From: Agrobacterium pusense
GTDB taxonomy: Bacteria > Pseudomonadota > Alphaproteobacteria > Rhizobiales > Rhizobiaceae
Direction of reading: 5' to 3'
Assembly: GCF_900102105.1 (NCBI RefSeq)
Contig: NZ_FNBB01000002.1
Span: 682,001 to 746,000 of the forward strand
Length of the DNA: 64,000 bases
Under the pieces are notes generated by a model. The model did not search any database, was not told where the DNA came from, and saw only the letters and a program-made list of their open reading frames with translations. How positions within the stretch are numbered: position 1 is the stretch's first letter; every line of letters begins with the position of its first letter. A program made the position numbers and the translations under genes. Shown one piece after another: positions 8,062-17,366 of this stretch.

Positions 8062-9144
8062 ATGCGTGTAGACCTGTTCGATTTCGATCTGCCCGAGGAG
8101 AATATCGCCCTTCGCCCGGCGAACCCGCGTGATAGCGCGCGCCTGCTGGTGGTCGATCCGAATGAAAATCGCATGGAAGACCATCGCGTTTTCGACCTGC
8201 CGTCCTTCCTGCGGGCCGGCGATGCGCTTGTTTTCAACGACACCCGCGTCATTCCCGCCCAGCTTGAAGGTGTCAGGCTGCGCGAAGGCGCGCCGGAGAC
8301 GGCCGTTTCGGCCACGCTGCACATGCGCGCCGATCAGTCCCGCTGGAAGGCTTTCGCGCGTCCCGGCAAGCGCATCAAGCAGGGCGACCGCATCCGTTTC
8401 GGTTATGAGCGCGACAACGCCTGCGGCCTTGCTCATCTCGAAGCCACCGTCGAGCAGAAGGACGAGGAGGGCGAGATCACGCTGCTGTTCGACGTCTCCG
8501 GTCCCGTTCTGGACGAGGCCATTGCCTCCGTCGGCCATATTCCCCTGCCGCCCTATATCGCGGCCAAACGGCCGGAAGATGCGCAGGACCAGACCGACTA
8601 CCAGACCATCTACGCCCGCGAGAAGGGCGCCGTTGCCGCGCCTACCGCCGGGCTGCATTTCACGCCTGAGCTATTTGCGGCGCTCGACAAGGCCGGTATC
8701 GAGCGGCATTTCGTGACGCTTCACGTTGGGGCAGGCACCTTCCTGCCGGTCAAGGCTGATGATACCGACGATCACAAGATGCATTTCGAAATCGGCCACG
8801 TCTCGCAGGAAACAGCCGACAGGCTGAATGCGGTCAAGGCGCGGGGCGGGCGCATTGTCTGCGTGGGCACGACGTCGCTGCGTCTGATCGAAAGCGCGGC
8901 TGCGGAGGATGGCACCATTCACCCGTGGTCCGATGCGACCGGCATTTTCATCACGCCCGGTTATCGTTTCCGCGCGGTCGATATGCTGATGACCAATTTC
9001 CACCTGCCGAAATCGACGCTGTTCATGCTGGTTTCGGCTTTCTGCGGTCTCGAAACGATGCGTGACGCATATAAGCACGCCATCGAAACAGGATACCGTT
9101 TCTATTCCTATGGCGATTCCAGCCTGTTGTTCCGGAAAAACTGA
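8062..9144 (+). CDS. queA: S-adenosylmethionine:tRNA ribosyltransferase-isomerase QueA
   Basis: QueA transfers and isomerises the ribosyl group of S-adenosylmethionine onto preQ1-modified tRNA, making epoxyqueuosine at position 34 of tRNAs with GUN anticodons. The chosen ATG at 8062 gives 360 residues beginning [20 protein letters not shown], the family's conserved N-terminus; the earlier in-frame start at 8038 lies in the terminator hairpin tail. Other conserved blocks are [52 protein letters not shown] and [17 protein letters not shown]. The TGA overlaps the ATG of tgt by one base, so the two queuosine genes are translationally coupled. Confidence 0.96.
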   Translation: MRVDLFDFDLPEENIALRPANPRDSARLLVVDPNENRMEDHRVFDLPSFLRAGDALVFNDTRVIPAQLEGVRLREGAPETAVSATLHMRADQSRWKAFARPGKRIKQGDRIRFGYERDNACGLAHLEATVEQKDEEGEITLLFDVSGPVLDEAIASVGHIPLPPYIAAKRPEDAQDQTDYQTIYAREKGAVAAPTAGLHFTPELFAALDKAGIERHFVTLHVGAGTFLPVKADDTDDHKMHFEIGHVSQETADRLNAVKARGGRIVCVGTTSLRLIESAAAEDGTIHPWSDATGIFITPGYRFRAVDMLMTNFHLPKSTLFMLVSAFCGLETMRDAYKHAIETGYRFYSYGDSSLLFRKN

Positions 9145-10274
9145 TGCACGACAAATTCACCTTCACCCTGAAAGCCACGAGCGACGGCGCGCGCCTCGGC
9201 GAAGTCGCCATGCCGCGTGGCGTCATCCGCACGCCCGCCTTCATGCCCGTCGGCACTGTCGGCACCGTCAAGGCCATGTATCTTGATCAGGTGCGCGAGC
9301 TGGGGGCGGATATCATTCTCGGCAATACCTATCACCTGATGCTGCGGCCCGGCCCCGAGCGTGTCGCCCGCCTTGGCGGCCTGCATGAGCTGATCCGCTG
9401 GCCACACCCGATCCTCACCGATAGCGGCGGTTTTCAGGTGATGTCGCTGTCCGGTCTGCGCAAGCTGGATGAGAAGGGCGTGACCTTCAAGAGCCATGTG
9501 GACGGTTCGCTGCATCACATGTCACCGGAACGCTCGATCGAAATTCAGGGCCTGCTCGATTCGGACATCCAGATGCAGCTCGATGAGTGCATCGCGCTGC
9601 CGGCCGAGCGCAAGGAAATCGAGCGCGCCATGGAAATGTCGCTGCGCTGGGCCGAGCGCTGCCGCGTCGCCTTTGGCGACCAGCCCGGCAAGGCCATGTT
9701 CGGCATCGTGCAGGGCGGCGACCAGCCGGACCTGCGCATTCGCTCCGCCGAAGGGCTGAAGCAGCTCGATCTCAAGGGTTATGCGGTCGGCGGCCTTGCC
9801 GTCGGCGAGCCGCAGAATGTGATGCTGGGCATGCTCGATATTACCCTGCCGGTGCTGCCCACTGAAAAGCCGCGTTACCTGATGGGCGTCGGCACGCCTG
9901 ACGATATCCTGAAATCGGTGGCGCGCGGCATCGACATGTTCGACTGCGTGATGCCGACGCGTTCCGGCCGTCATGGTCTGGCCTTCACGCGCCGCGGCAA
10001 GGTCAATATCCGTAATGCCCGCCATGCCGAGGATATGCGCCCGCTCGACGAACAGTCCAACTGCCCGGCCTCGCGCGATTACTCCCGCGCCTATCTGCAT
10101 CACCTCGTACGCGCCAACGAGGCGCTGGGCGGCATGCTCCTTTCCTGGCACAATCTTGCCTATTATCAGGAGCTGATGCAGGGTATCCGCAAGTCGATCG
10201 AGGAAGGCTGTTTCGCCGATTTTTATGCGGAAACAATCGAAATGTGGGCGCGGGGCGATATAGACCCGGTTTAA
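9144..10274 (+). CDS. tgt: tRNA-guanine transglycosylase Tgt with an altered zinc site
   Basis: Tgt exchanges guanine-34 of tRNA-Asp, -Asn, -His and -Tyr for preQ1. The 376-residue length is normal. [12 protein letters not shown] holds the general-base Asp93 and FDCVMPTR the nucleophile Asp267. The usual zinc motif C-x-C-x2-C is here S305-N-C307-P-A-S310, so two of the three cysteines are serines, while the fourth ligand His336 ([12 protein letters not shown]) is kept. The rest of that region ([19 protein letters not shown]) is well conserved, so this is not a decayed gene. It shares a start/stop overlap with queA. Activity with less or no structural zinc is an inference. Confidence 0.95.
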   Translation: MHDKFTFTLKATSDGARLGEVAMPRGVIRTPAFMPVGTVGTVKAMYLDQVRELGADIILGNTYHLMLRPGPERVARLGGLHELIRWPHPILTDSGGFQVMSLSGLRKLDEKGVTFKSHVDGSLHHMSPERSIEIQGLLDSDIQMQLDECIALPAERKEIERAMEMSLRWAERCRVAFGDQPGKAMFGIVQGGDQPDLRIRSAEGLKQLDLKGYAVGGLAVGEPQNVMLGMLDITLPVLPTEKPRYLMGVGTPDDILKSVARGIDMFDCVMPTRSGRHGLAFTRRGKVNIRNARHAEDMRPLDEQSNCPASRDYSRAYLHHLVRANEALGGMLLSWHNLAYYQELMQGIRKSIEEGCFADFYAETIEMWARGDIDPV

Positions 10275-10297
10275 TGCCTCGTGACCTGTCTCCACAC

Positions 10298-10410
10298 TCG
10301 ACGTCATCCTCGGTCTCGTGCCGAGGATCTGCCGAGGTAGCTAATGTCAACGGGTGGTAGATCCTCGGGACATCCTCGGACTTGATCCGGGAACCGGGGA
10401 TGACGATGGA
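10298..10410. repeat. Palindromic intergenic repeat, second copy, running into the pabB start
   Basis: CGTCATCCTCGG at the left and CCGGGGATGACG at the right frame this element, with CCGAGGATCT and ATCCTCGGGACATCCTCGG inside. It is the same family as 7870-7978. The ATG codons available to pabB (10400 and 10406) lie inside its right end. Confidence 0.6.
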
Positions 10411-11623
10411 AAGGTATCTTTCCGACGCCCTGAAGTCTCCAGATTTACCTTCTACGGATTTTTCCTTGGCACATGCGCCTTACGTTCTTTTCCGGGATGA
10501 CACGACCGGCACGGTGACAGCCTTCACCGAGCCGGAGGAAATCATCGTCGCGGATGAGCGAGAAGCGTTTTTTGCAGCGCTGAAGCGCATGGAAGAACTG
10601 CGCCGTGCCGGAAAATATTTAGCTGGCTATATGTCTTATGAGGCCGGTTTCCTGTTCGAGCCGAAGCTTGCGCCTTTTGCGGAAAAACCGCGCAACGTGC
10701 CGTTCCTGAATTTCGGGGTCTTTTCCGGCCCGCAGCCGGATGACGGCCGCTTTGCGCGGCCTGACGAAGTTCCGGGCGCGGATGCGTTTCTTGCCGATCC
10801 GGTCCCGGCATGGACACTTCCCGAGTATCGGCGGCGTTTCGAGCTGTTGCACGACCATATACGCCGGGGCGACTGTTATCAGGGCAATCTGACCATGCCC
10901 GTCCATGCCCGCTGGAGCGGCGATCCGCTGACGGCATTCTGGTCATTGATCGAACGCCAGCCGGTGAAATATGGCGCGCTGGTCGATCTCGGCGGCCCGG
11001 TCATCCTGTCACGCTCGCCGGAACTGTTTTTCTCGGTTGACGGGCAGGGGTTCATCGAAACCCATCCCATGAAGGGAACGACGCCGCGCGGAGCGGATGC
11101 GGAGGAGGACAGGGCGATCATCGCGGCAATGCTTGCGGATGAAAAGACGCTCGCCGAAAACCGGATGATCGTTGATCTCTTGCGCAACGATATTTCCCGC
11201 ATCACCGAGGTCGGCAGCCTCGATGTGCCACGGCTTTTCGATATCGAGACCTATCCGACCGTGCACCAGATGGTCAGCCATATCAGGGCGAAACTGTTGC
11301 CTGGCATGACGGTGGAAGACATTCTCGCCGCGTTGTTTCCCTGCGGATCGGTTACCGGTGCGCCCAAAATGTGGGCGATGAAAATCCTGCGCGAACTGGA
11401 AGCGACGCCCCGCGACGCCTATTGCGGCGCCATCGGCCTGATGTCTCCTAGTGGTGAAATGCGCTTTTCGGTGGCGATCCGTACGATGACACTGTTCGAT
11501 GACGGTCGCGCCGTCTTTAATGTCGGCGGCGGCATCGTCTTCGATTCCATGGCTGAGGCGGAATATGACGAGTGCCTGCTGAAATCGAAATTCGCTGTGG
11601 GGGACAGGCTGCTGCGAGGGTGA
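10400..11623 (+). CDS. pabB: Aminodeoxychorismate synthase component I (PabB)
   Basis: PabB aminates chorismate to 4-amino-4-deoxychorismate, leading to p-aminobenzoate and folate. The product is about 407 residues from the ATG at 10400 (405 from the ATG at 10406). Chorismate-binding enzyme motifs are plain: THPMKGTTPRG, ENRMIVDLLRNDISRI, FPCGSVTGAPK and YCGAIGLMSP. The length and the absence of a TrpG-like domain favour PabB over TrpE, and there is no C-terminal PabC fusion. The start region lies in a palindromic repeat, so translation initiation may be unusual. No partner amidotransferase is nearby. The enzyme class is sure; the exact start is not. Confidence 0.88.
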   Translation: MTMERYLSDALKSPDLPSTDFSLAHAPYVLFRDDTTGTVTAFTEPEEIIVADEREAFFAALKRMEELRRAGKYLAGYMSYEAGFLFEPKLAPFAEKPRNVPFLNFGVFSGPQPDDGRFARPDEVPGADAFLADPVPAWTLPEYRRRFELLHDHIRRGDCYQGNLTMPVHARWSGDPLTAFWSLIERQPVKYGALVDLGGPVILSRSPELFFSVDGQGFIETHPMKGTTPRGADAEEDRAIIAAMLADEKTLAENRMIVDLLRNDISRITEVGSLDVPRLFDIETYPTVHQMVSHIRAKLLPGMTVEDILAALFPCGSVTGAPKMWAMKILRELEATPRDAYCGAIGLMSPSGEMRFSVAIRTMTLFDDGRAVFNVGGGIVFDSMAEAEYDECLLKSKFAVGDRLLRG

Positions 11624-12901
11624 TTAGCGCCCGATCATCTCAAACGCCCCATTTTCCACCAGCACTTCCTTCGCCACCGCGTGGCTTAGAAAACCCCCGG
11701 GACTGGCGCTTGCGCCATAGGCGCCTGACTGCAGGATGGCGATGAGGTCACCGGCCTGGAGCCTCGGCAATGCCGCATTGCGAGCCAGCGTATCGAGTGG
11801 CGTGCAGAGCGGGCCGACGATGGTTGCAGTCTCCGCGTGGTCGGCCTGCATCATGGCGGGCGCAACGATGGGGTAGTTGCGCTTGACGATCTGACCGAGA
11901 TTGCCCGAAGCGGCCAGGTGATGGTGCATGCCGCCATCCGTCACAACGAAGGTGGTTCCGCGCGAGGTCTTCACGGAATTGACTTCGGCCGTATAGATGC
12001 CGCCCGGACCGACGAGGAAGCGGCCGGGCTCGACGATGACATGGGCGTCGGCGATCAGCGGATGCGCTTTCAGCAGTGCCTTCAGATCGGGGACGGCGGC
12101 TTTTACCTTCGCGAGATCGAGCGGTGCTTCGCCGGCGAAGTAAGGGATGCCGAGGCCGCCGCCGAGATCGATGGTTTCAAGCGGCTTGCCGAGCATTTCC
12201 GCCATGCGGGCGGCAATTGTGATGGCATGTCGCCATTGCGAGACAAGCATGTCCGCATCGAGAATCTGCGTGCCGCCATAGATATGGATGCCGACGAGAT
12301 CGATAACGCCCGCGCGCCGGAAAAGCGGCAGGATATTTTCCAGTTCTTCCTCATCGAAACCAAAAGCGGTGGCCTTGCCGCCCATGCGCATGGCGCCGGC
12401 TTGCGCATCCGGCACCGGATTGATGCGGACAGAGGCCTTGACGGGTTTGCCGATTGCCTCGATGCGGGCAATTTCCTCGGCGCTTTCCACGTGGATTTCG
12501 CCGATGCCGCCCGTGATCACTTCGTGCAATTCGGCTCTGCTTTTGCCCGGCCCGGCAAAGATGATGTTTTCGGGCGCGACACCGGCCTTTATAGCGGCGC
12601 GATATTCGCCAGCGGAAGCGATTTCCGCGCCGGCGCCTTCCTGCCGGAAGAGCGTGATGATGGCGGGCAGGGGATTGGCCTTCACCGAATAATAGATATC
12701 GGCAAAACCGGAGAGCGTCGCCTGGAGATCGCGGTAGGCGCGGCGCATCGCGCCAGCATCATAGAGAAAGCATGGGGTTCCGGTTTCGGCGACGATATCG
12801 CGCACGGCAAGCCCGCCGATCACAAGATCGTTTTCGCTGATATCGAATGACGCGGCCGCAAGGGCGGGACCGTGGCTCTGGGGTTTATCCGTGGGCGCCA
12901 T
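11624..12901 (-). CDS. Fold-type III PLP-dependent decarboxylase
   Basis: The 425-residue protein belongs to the alanine-racemase-fold decarboxylases that include diaminopimelate and ornithine decarboxylases. The PLP lysine is Lys74 in IYYSVKANP. The glycine-rich phosphate site is IDLGGGLGIPY; EPGRFLVGPGGIYT and GPLCTPLD (in place of the CESGD motif) follow. The last form resembles the subgroup paired with acyl-CoA ligases in exosortase-associated and carrier-protein clusters rather than LysA. It overlaps the next upstream gene, an acyl-CoA ligase, by 17 bases. Likely role: decarboxylating an amino acid tethered to, or destined for, the neighbouring acyl carrier protein. The substrate is unknown. 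Confidence 0.8.
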   Translation of the reverse strand: MAPTDKPQSHGPALAAASFDISENDLVIGGLAVRDIVAETGTPCFLYDAGAMRRAYRDLQATLSGFADIYYSVKANPLPAIITLFRQEGAGAEIASAGEYRAAIKAGVAPENIIFAGPGKSRAELHEVITGGIGEIHVESAEEIARIEAIGKPVKASVRINPVPDAQAGAMRMGGKATAFGFDEEELENILPLFRRAGVIDLVGIHIYGGTQILDADMLVSQWRHAITIAARMAEMLGKPLETIDLGGGLGIPYFAGEAPLDLAKVKAAVPDLKALLKAHPLIADAHVIVEPGRFLVGPGGIYTAEVNSVKTSRGTTFVVTDGGMHHHLAASGNLGQIVKRNYPIVAPAMMQADHAETATIVGPLCTPLDTLARNAALPRLQAGDLIAILQSGAYGASASPGGFLSHAVAKEVLVENGAFEMIGR

Positions 12902-14417
12902 TGTCCGTCCGTTCGCGCACAAGCGCGCGGTAGTCCACCTTGCCATTGGCGGTGACCGGCAACCGGTCAACCAGCTCGATGGCGCGCGGGATCATGAAGG
13001 GGGCGAGCATTTCAGCGGCCTTCTTCAGTGCCGCGGAAACATCGATATTTTCATTGGCGGCAGTCGCCACGGCATGCACCTTTTCCCCCGCAAAGGGGTC
13101 CGGAAGGCCGATGACGGCGACCTGCTGGAACAAGCCTGTCGACATCAGGCTTTCTTCGACTTCGGTCGGGCTGATGCGATAACCCGAAGACTTGATCATC
13201 GCATCGTTACGGGCAACGAAGCTGAAGAACCCGTCTTCGTCTTCCACCGCAAGATCGCCGGAGTAACATACGGTTTCTCCGCCCAGCGCCGCCGGAATGA
13301 AGGGATGCGGGCGCAGGACTTTCGCCGTGTCTTCCGGCCGGTTCCAGTAGCCCAGCGAAACGGTCGGGCCTCGATGCACGAGAATGCCGGGTTCGCCGGG
13401 CTTTGCCCGCTGTCCCTCGGCGGTGACGATGAATATCTCACATTCGGGAATGGCTTTGCCGATCGAGGTCGGGCGGCGATCGATTTCATCCGGCGGCAGG
13501 AAGGTTGAGCGGAAGGCTTCGGTCAGGCCGTACATCAGGTAGATTTTCGTGTCCGGCAGCTTTTCGCGCAGCGCCTTCACAGTTTCCTGCGGCACGCGCC
13601 CGCCAGAATTGGTGATGTAACGCAGATGCGGAAGCGGCGTCCTGGCAAGCGACGGCGCCGCCCTCGTCAGGATCGCCCAGACTGTCGGCACCCCGGCAAG
13701 CCCGGTCACGGCATGGTCGCGCAGGTCGCGGACGATATCGTCACCGAGCCTAAAGGTGGAGATGATTGTTGTCGCGCCCTGTTCCACTGCCGTCAGCAGC
13801 TGGTTGAGGCCATAATCAAAGCTGAAGGGCAGGAGGGAAAGAATGCGATCCTTGCCGGTAATCTCCAGATAGGTACGCACGATGCGCGCGCCGGCCAGCA
13901 GATTGCGATGCGACAGCATCACGCCCTTGGGTGAGCCGGTAGAACCGGATGTATAGAGGATCGCCGCGAGGTCTTCGCCGATTGCCGCCGGGCTTTTGAC
14001 CGACGTCTTGCTGCCTTCGGCGATATCGTTCGCCAGAAGCACGCGGACACCGGCCAGACCTTCCAGTGCCGCGCTCAGCTCGTCGCGCATGGTCGCATTG
14101 CTGATGACAAGTTCTGCGCCGCAATCCACGATGATATGGCGTATCTGCTGCGCCTTCAGCAGCGCATTGACCGGCACGAAGACGCATCCGGCCATGCTGA
14201 CGCCGAAGATCGCCCAGCATTCTTCCGTGCCTCGCGGCAGAAAAATGACGACCCGGTCGCCGCGTTGCGCCCCGGCCTGCTGCAAGGCAGCCGCGCATCG
14301 TTCCGCCGCTTCGGCAAATTGCCGGTAGCTCAGGGATGTGTCTTTATAAACGATCGCCTGCCCGTCGCTTGCCGCGCGCGCGCCCAGCAGGTGGTGCAGC
14401 AGGAAAGGAGGTGTCAT
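12885..14417 (-). CDS. Acyl-CoA ligase / adenylating enzyme of a carrier-protein cluster
   Basis: This 510-residue ANL-family enzyme should adenylate a carboxylic or amino acid and load it onto a thiol. The P-loop is ILYTSGSTGSPKGVMLSHRN (about 153-172). Further motifs are YLMYGLTEAF, YSGDLAVEDEDGFF and VARNDAMIKSSGYRISPTEV, and the catalytic lysine lies in VTANGKVDYRAL near the C-terminus. The ATG overlaps the stop of the acyl carrier protein gene (ATGA), and its own end overlaps the PLP decarboxylase, so the three are tightly coupled. This points to loading of the adjacent carrier protein rather than coenzyme A. The substrate cannot be read from the sequence. Confidence 0.85.
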   Translation of the reverse strand: MTPPFLLHHLLGARAASDGQAIVYKDTSLSYRQFAEAAERCAAALQQAGAQRGDRVVIFLPRGTEECWAIFGVSMAGCVFVPVNALLKAQQIRHIIVDCGAELVISNATMRDELSAALEGLAGVRVLLANDIAEGSKTSVKSPAAIGEDLAAILYTSGSTGSPKGVMLSHRNLLAGARIVRTYLEITGKDRILSLLPFSFDYGLNQLLTAVEQGATTIISTFRLGDDIVRDLRDHAVTGLAGVPTVWAILTRAAPSLARTPLPHLRYITNSGGRVPQETVKALREKLPDTKIYLMYGLTEAFRSTFLPPDEIDRRPTSIGKAIPECEIFIVTAEGQRAKPGEPGILVHRGPTVSLGYWNRPEDTAKVLRPHPFIPAALGGETVCYSGDLAVEDEDGFFSFVARNDAMIKSSGYRISPTEVEESLMSTGLFQQVAVIGLPDPFAGEKVHAVATAANENIDVSAALKKAAEMLAPFMIPRAIELVDRLPVTANGKVDYRALVRERTDNGAHG

Positions 14418-14710
14418 CTCCTCCGTTCCCTGAGGACGAAGGCGACGAGATCGGCGGGCGTGCCAAGGTTGTCGGGGGTGAAATGTTCGTCGTCGAGAAT
14501 GATGCCGAAGCCTTCACCAAGAAAGATCATCAGCTCCAGAAAGCCGAGCGAATCGATGACGCCTCCCTCGAGAAGCGGCGTGTCGGCCGAAAAAGGTGCA
14601 TAGGCAGGGAAACGGTCCGAAAGATAGGAGTGAATGGTATCAGCAATCTCTATTTCGCTCGTTTTTGCTGCAAGCATGTTCATTCCCCGATCTCCCCGTA
14701 TATTTTCCAT
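14414..14710 (-). CDS. Stand-alone acyl carrier protein
   Basis: The 98-residue product (89 if translation starts at the ATG at 14683) is an acyl or aminoacyl carrier protein. The phosphopantetheine attachment site is Ser54 in GVIDSLGFLELM, in the usual helix-2 context, and the length and acidic helices fit. It is not the housekeeping AcpP, which is about 78 residues with a DSLDTVEL-type motif. It is the first gene of the tightly packed run of carrier protein, ligase and decarboxylase, and is therefore the probable scaffold for this small pathway. Confidence 0.85.
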   Translation of the reverse strand: MENIRGDRGMNMLAAKTSEIEIADTIHSYLSDRFPAYAPFSADTPLLEGGVIDSLGFLELMIFLGEGFGIILDDEHFTPDNLGTPADLVAFVLRERRR

Positions 14711-14785
14711 GGCTGCCGCCCCGGAACCCCGTTTATCTGTAAAGGCCAGGTTTCGGTCAGGACAACCCCAGCACCACTAAAATAC

Positions 14786-15682
14786 CTAGGGTGGCAATAA
14801 CACCAACTCTGAGTATGTTTCGTTAATAAATTGTGGGTTCCATGCGCCTTTTACTTGTATCGGCGCAGATTTATGTGCAGCGAAGCCGCCCGCGTTTCGT
14901 TCACCCTCGAGTGCAGCCATCGTCATGGCAAATCTGCCGTGGCGAAGGAGATGGCGGGCGATCGCGGAAATGTGTCTTTGTACGACTGCGCGGTCCTCGC
15001 AATAGATGAGGCGCGCGGAGGGTGCCCTTTTGGTCGCCGTTTTCAGAAAGACCAGCGGGTAATGACGGCCATCCACCTGTATGATGGCGACGATGCAGCC
15101 GAGGCGCGCGTGATCTTCAAGCATCTCACGCGTCTCGCTGGTCAGCGTACCGGGTTGAGCGGAGGCAAGCGTTATGAGGCGGGCGCTCGAGGGGCGCAAC
15201 GCCTTCAACGGCAGGGGATAAAAAAGCGTGCAATCCGTCACCGTGTGAAAGCCCAGCCTCTCATTCAGCCTGCAGGCTTCGGCCGAGGGGGTGAGGTCGG
15301 TGAAGACCTCATCCTCTGAAGACGACGCCATTTGCAGCATGCGCGGCGCGAACCATCTGCAAGCCGGCTCGACATACCAGCTGGACAGATTGACGACGAC
15401 AGTGCCGGTATCCGGCAGGCGGCTTTTGATTGTCAGCAATACACCGGCGGCGGCGTCACCTTTCATCAGCAATTGCCCGACCGGACCGAGTTGCCGGCGT
15501 TCGTGATGTTCGGCGATCAGCGCAAGCCCGCGGGACCAGAAGGCCTCGCTCTTTTCAGGGAAACCTTTCGTCAGAAGACTGATGGCGGCGGCGCGGTTTC
15601 CGTTATCGATCGATACGATTTTCAGGGGCGCTCTCCGCTGTCTGGCGTCACTCGGCCTGAGGAAGAGATTTTTCAACCCCAC
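14786..15682 (-). CDS. GNAT-like protein at the head of the carrier-protein cluster
   Basis: The 298-residue protein has two halves. Residues about 20-155 look like a GNAT acetyltransferase: PVGQLLMKGDAAAGVLLTI resembles the beta4-beta5 region, and LNERLGFHTVTDCTLFYPL is the typical end of the fold. The second half, including ARLGCIVAIIQVDGRHYPLV, is unassigned and could be a second, degenerate GNAT-like domain. It lies 75 bases upstream of the carrier protein gene on the same strand, so it probably belongs to the same unit and may N-acylate the product. The canonical acetyl-CoA loop is not clear, so enzyme activity is uncertain. Confidence 0.55.
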   Translation of the reverse strand: MGLKNLFLRPSDARQRRAPLKIVSIDNGNRAAAISLLTKGFPEKSEAFWSRGLALIAEHHERRQLGPVGQLLMKGDAAAGVLLTIKSRLPDTGTVVVNLSSWYVEPACRWFAPRMLQMASSSEDEVFTDLTPSAEACRLNERLGFHTVTDCTLFYPLPLKALRPSSARLITLASAQPGTLTSETREMLEDHARLGCIVAIIQVDGRHYPLVFLKTATKRAPSARLIYCEDRAVVQRHISAIARHLLRHGRFAMTMAALEGERNAGGFAAHKSAPIQVKGAWNPQFINETYSELVLLPP

Positions 15683-15810
15683 CGCGCGTTATGGGATTAC
15701 AACGATAGATTTACCGTCCCGTTAATCGCGCTGGCTGCAAGGCCGAAGGAGCGATCACATTTGCATGAATGGGCAGGCGCGCGTGCTGCGCGCCTGACGT
15801 TGCCAGCCGA

Positions 15811-16938
15811 TCAGTACACGACGACGCCGCGGATGCTTTCGCCCCTGTGCATCAGGTCGAAGCCCTTGTTGATGTCTTCGAGCGGCATGGTGTGGGTGAT
15901 CATCGGGTCGATCTGGATCTTGCCTTCCATGTACCAGTCGACGATCTTCGGCACATCCGTGCGGCCGCGCGCGCCGCCGAATGCGGTGCCCATCCAGTTG
16001 CGGCCGGTGACGAGCTGGAACGGACGCGTGGAGATTTCCTGGCCAGCACCCGCAACGCCAATGATGACCGACTTGCCCCAGCCGCGATGGGAGGCTTCCA
16101 GCGCCTGGCGCATGACTCTGGTATTGCCGGTGCAGTCGAAGGTGTAATCCGCGCCGCCGATCAGGTCGCCGTTGCGCTTCGTCATGTTGACGAGATAGGG
16201 CACGATATCGTCGCCGACTTCTTTCGGGTTGACGAAGTGGGTCATGCCGAATTTTTCGCCCCAGGCCTTGCGGTCCGGGTTGATGTCGACACCGATGATC
16301 ATGTCTGCGCCGGCAAGACGCAGGCCCTGCAGCACGTTGAGGCCGATGCCGCCGAGACCGAAGACGATGGCCGTGGAGCCGATTTCGACCTTGGCGGTGT
16401 TGATGACCGCACCGATGCCCGTGGTGACGCCGCAGCCGATGTAGCAGACCTTGTCGAAGGGGGCGTCCGGGTTGATCTTGGCGAGCGCTATTTCCGGCAG
16501 AACCGTGTAGTTCGAGAAGGTCGAGCAGCCCATGTAGTGATGGATCTTGTCCTTGCCGATCGAGAATCGCGAGGTGCCGTCCGGCATCACGCCCTGGCCT
16601 TGCGTGGCGCGGATGGAGGTGCAGAGATTGGTCTTGCGCGAGGTGCACGAATAGCACTCGCGGCATTCCGGCGTGTAGAGCGGAATGACATGATCGCCCT
16701 TCTTGACGGAGGTAACGCCCGGTCCGACATCCACGACGATGCCGGCGCCTTCATGGCCGAGAATGGCCGGAAACAGGCCTTCCGGATCGGCGCCGGAAAG
16801 GGTGAAGTCATCGGTGTGGCAGATGCCGGTCGCCTTGACCTCGATCAGCACTTCGCCGGCCCGGGGACCTTCGAGCTGAACGGTCATGACCTCGAGCGGT
16901 TTTCCTGCCTGAATGGCAACGGCGGCGCGGACGTCCAT
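15811..16938 (-). CDS. adhC: S-(hydroxymethyl)glutathione dehydrogenase (class III alcohol dehydrogenase)
   Basis: This enzyme oxidises the glutathione adduct of formaldehyde with NAD and also reduces S-nitrosoglutathione. The 375-residue length fits class III. Catalytic zinc ligands appear in GICHTDD and GHEGAGIV; the structural zinc cysteines in [17 protein letters not shown] (C-x2-C-x2-C-x7-C). The class III block [15 protein letters not shown] is present, and [12 protein letters not shown] is the NAD-binding loop. No esterase (FrmB/FghA) or FrmR repressor lies next to it, so it appears as a stand-alone gene. Confidence 0.94.
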   Translation of the reverse strand: MDVRAAVAIQAGKPLEVMTVQLEGPRAGEVLIEVKATGICHTDDFTLSGADPEGLFPAILGHEGAGIVVDVGPGVTSVKKGDHVIPLYTPECRECYSCTSRKTNLCTSIRATQGQGVMPDGTSRFSIGKDKIHHYMGCSTFSNYTVLPEIALAKINPDAPFDKVCYIGCGVTTGIGAVINTAKVEIGSTAIVFGLGGIGLNVLQGLRLAGADMIIGVDINPDRKAWGEKFGMTHFVNPKEVGDDIVPYLVNMTKRNGDLIGGADYTFDCTGNTRVMRQALEASHRGWGKSVIIGVAGAGQEISTRPFQLVTGRNWMGTAFGGARGRTDVPKIVDWYMEGKIQIDPMITHTMPLEDINKGFDLMHRGESIRGVVVY

Positions 16939-17366
16939 ATCTTATCTCCTGGCATTGTCTTGTGATTGGATGGGGCTGTTTTGCCCGAGCTTGGCTGGAG
17001 GGACAAGGGGCAAGCCCAAGTTTGTGTTTACGCATGTCACCGTGGACGCAAATCCTGTACCGGCGTCACACGCTCATACGCTTCTATCGAAGATAGCTAA
17101 TTTATTAATAAATAAACTAAGCATATGAATTTGCGTCATATTTTTCAGTTCCGATTGAGCTTTGATTTACTGTTTGCGTGTTAATTGACCCCTGTATTTT
17201 CAGTGGTCAGGCGATGTTGCCCGAAAAGCAGCGCCGCAGGCGGCCAAAGATCAATTTTCAATCAACCGGCGTCAGCCGGACATATTTAGCGTCGCAGAAA
17301 GCCAGGCCAGTCGCTTTTCACAGCGCGCCTTTCCCATGGTGATGAGCGACATGAGACGGTATTTTG
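16939..17366. other. Intergenic region, partly AT-rich, between divergent genes
   Basis: No gene is seen. The stretch 17090-17200 is clearly AT-rich for this genome (TAATTTATTAATAAATAAAC near 17098) and should contain the promoters of the leftward dehydrogenase and the rightward Tad-like genes. Confidence 0.5.
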
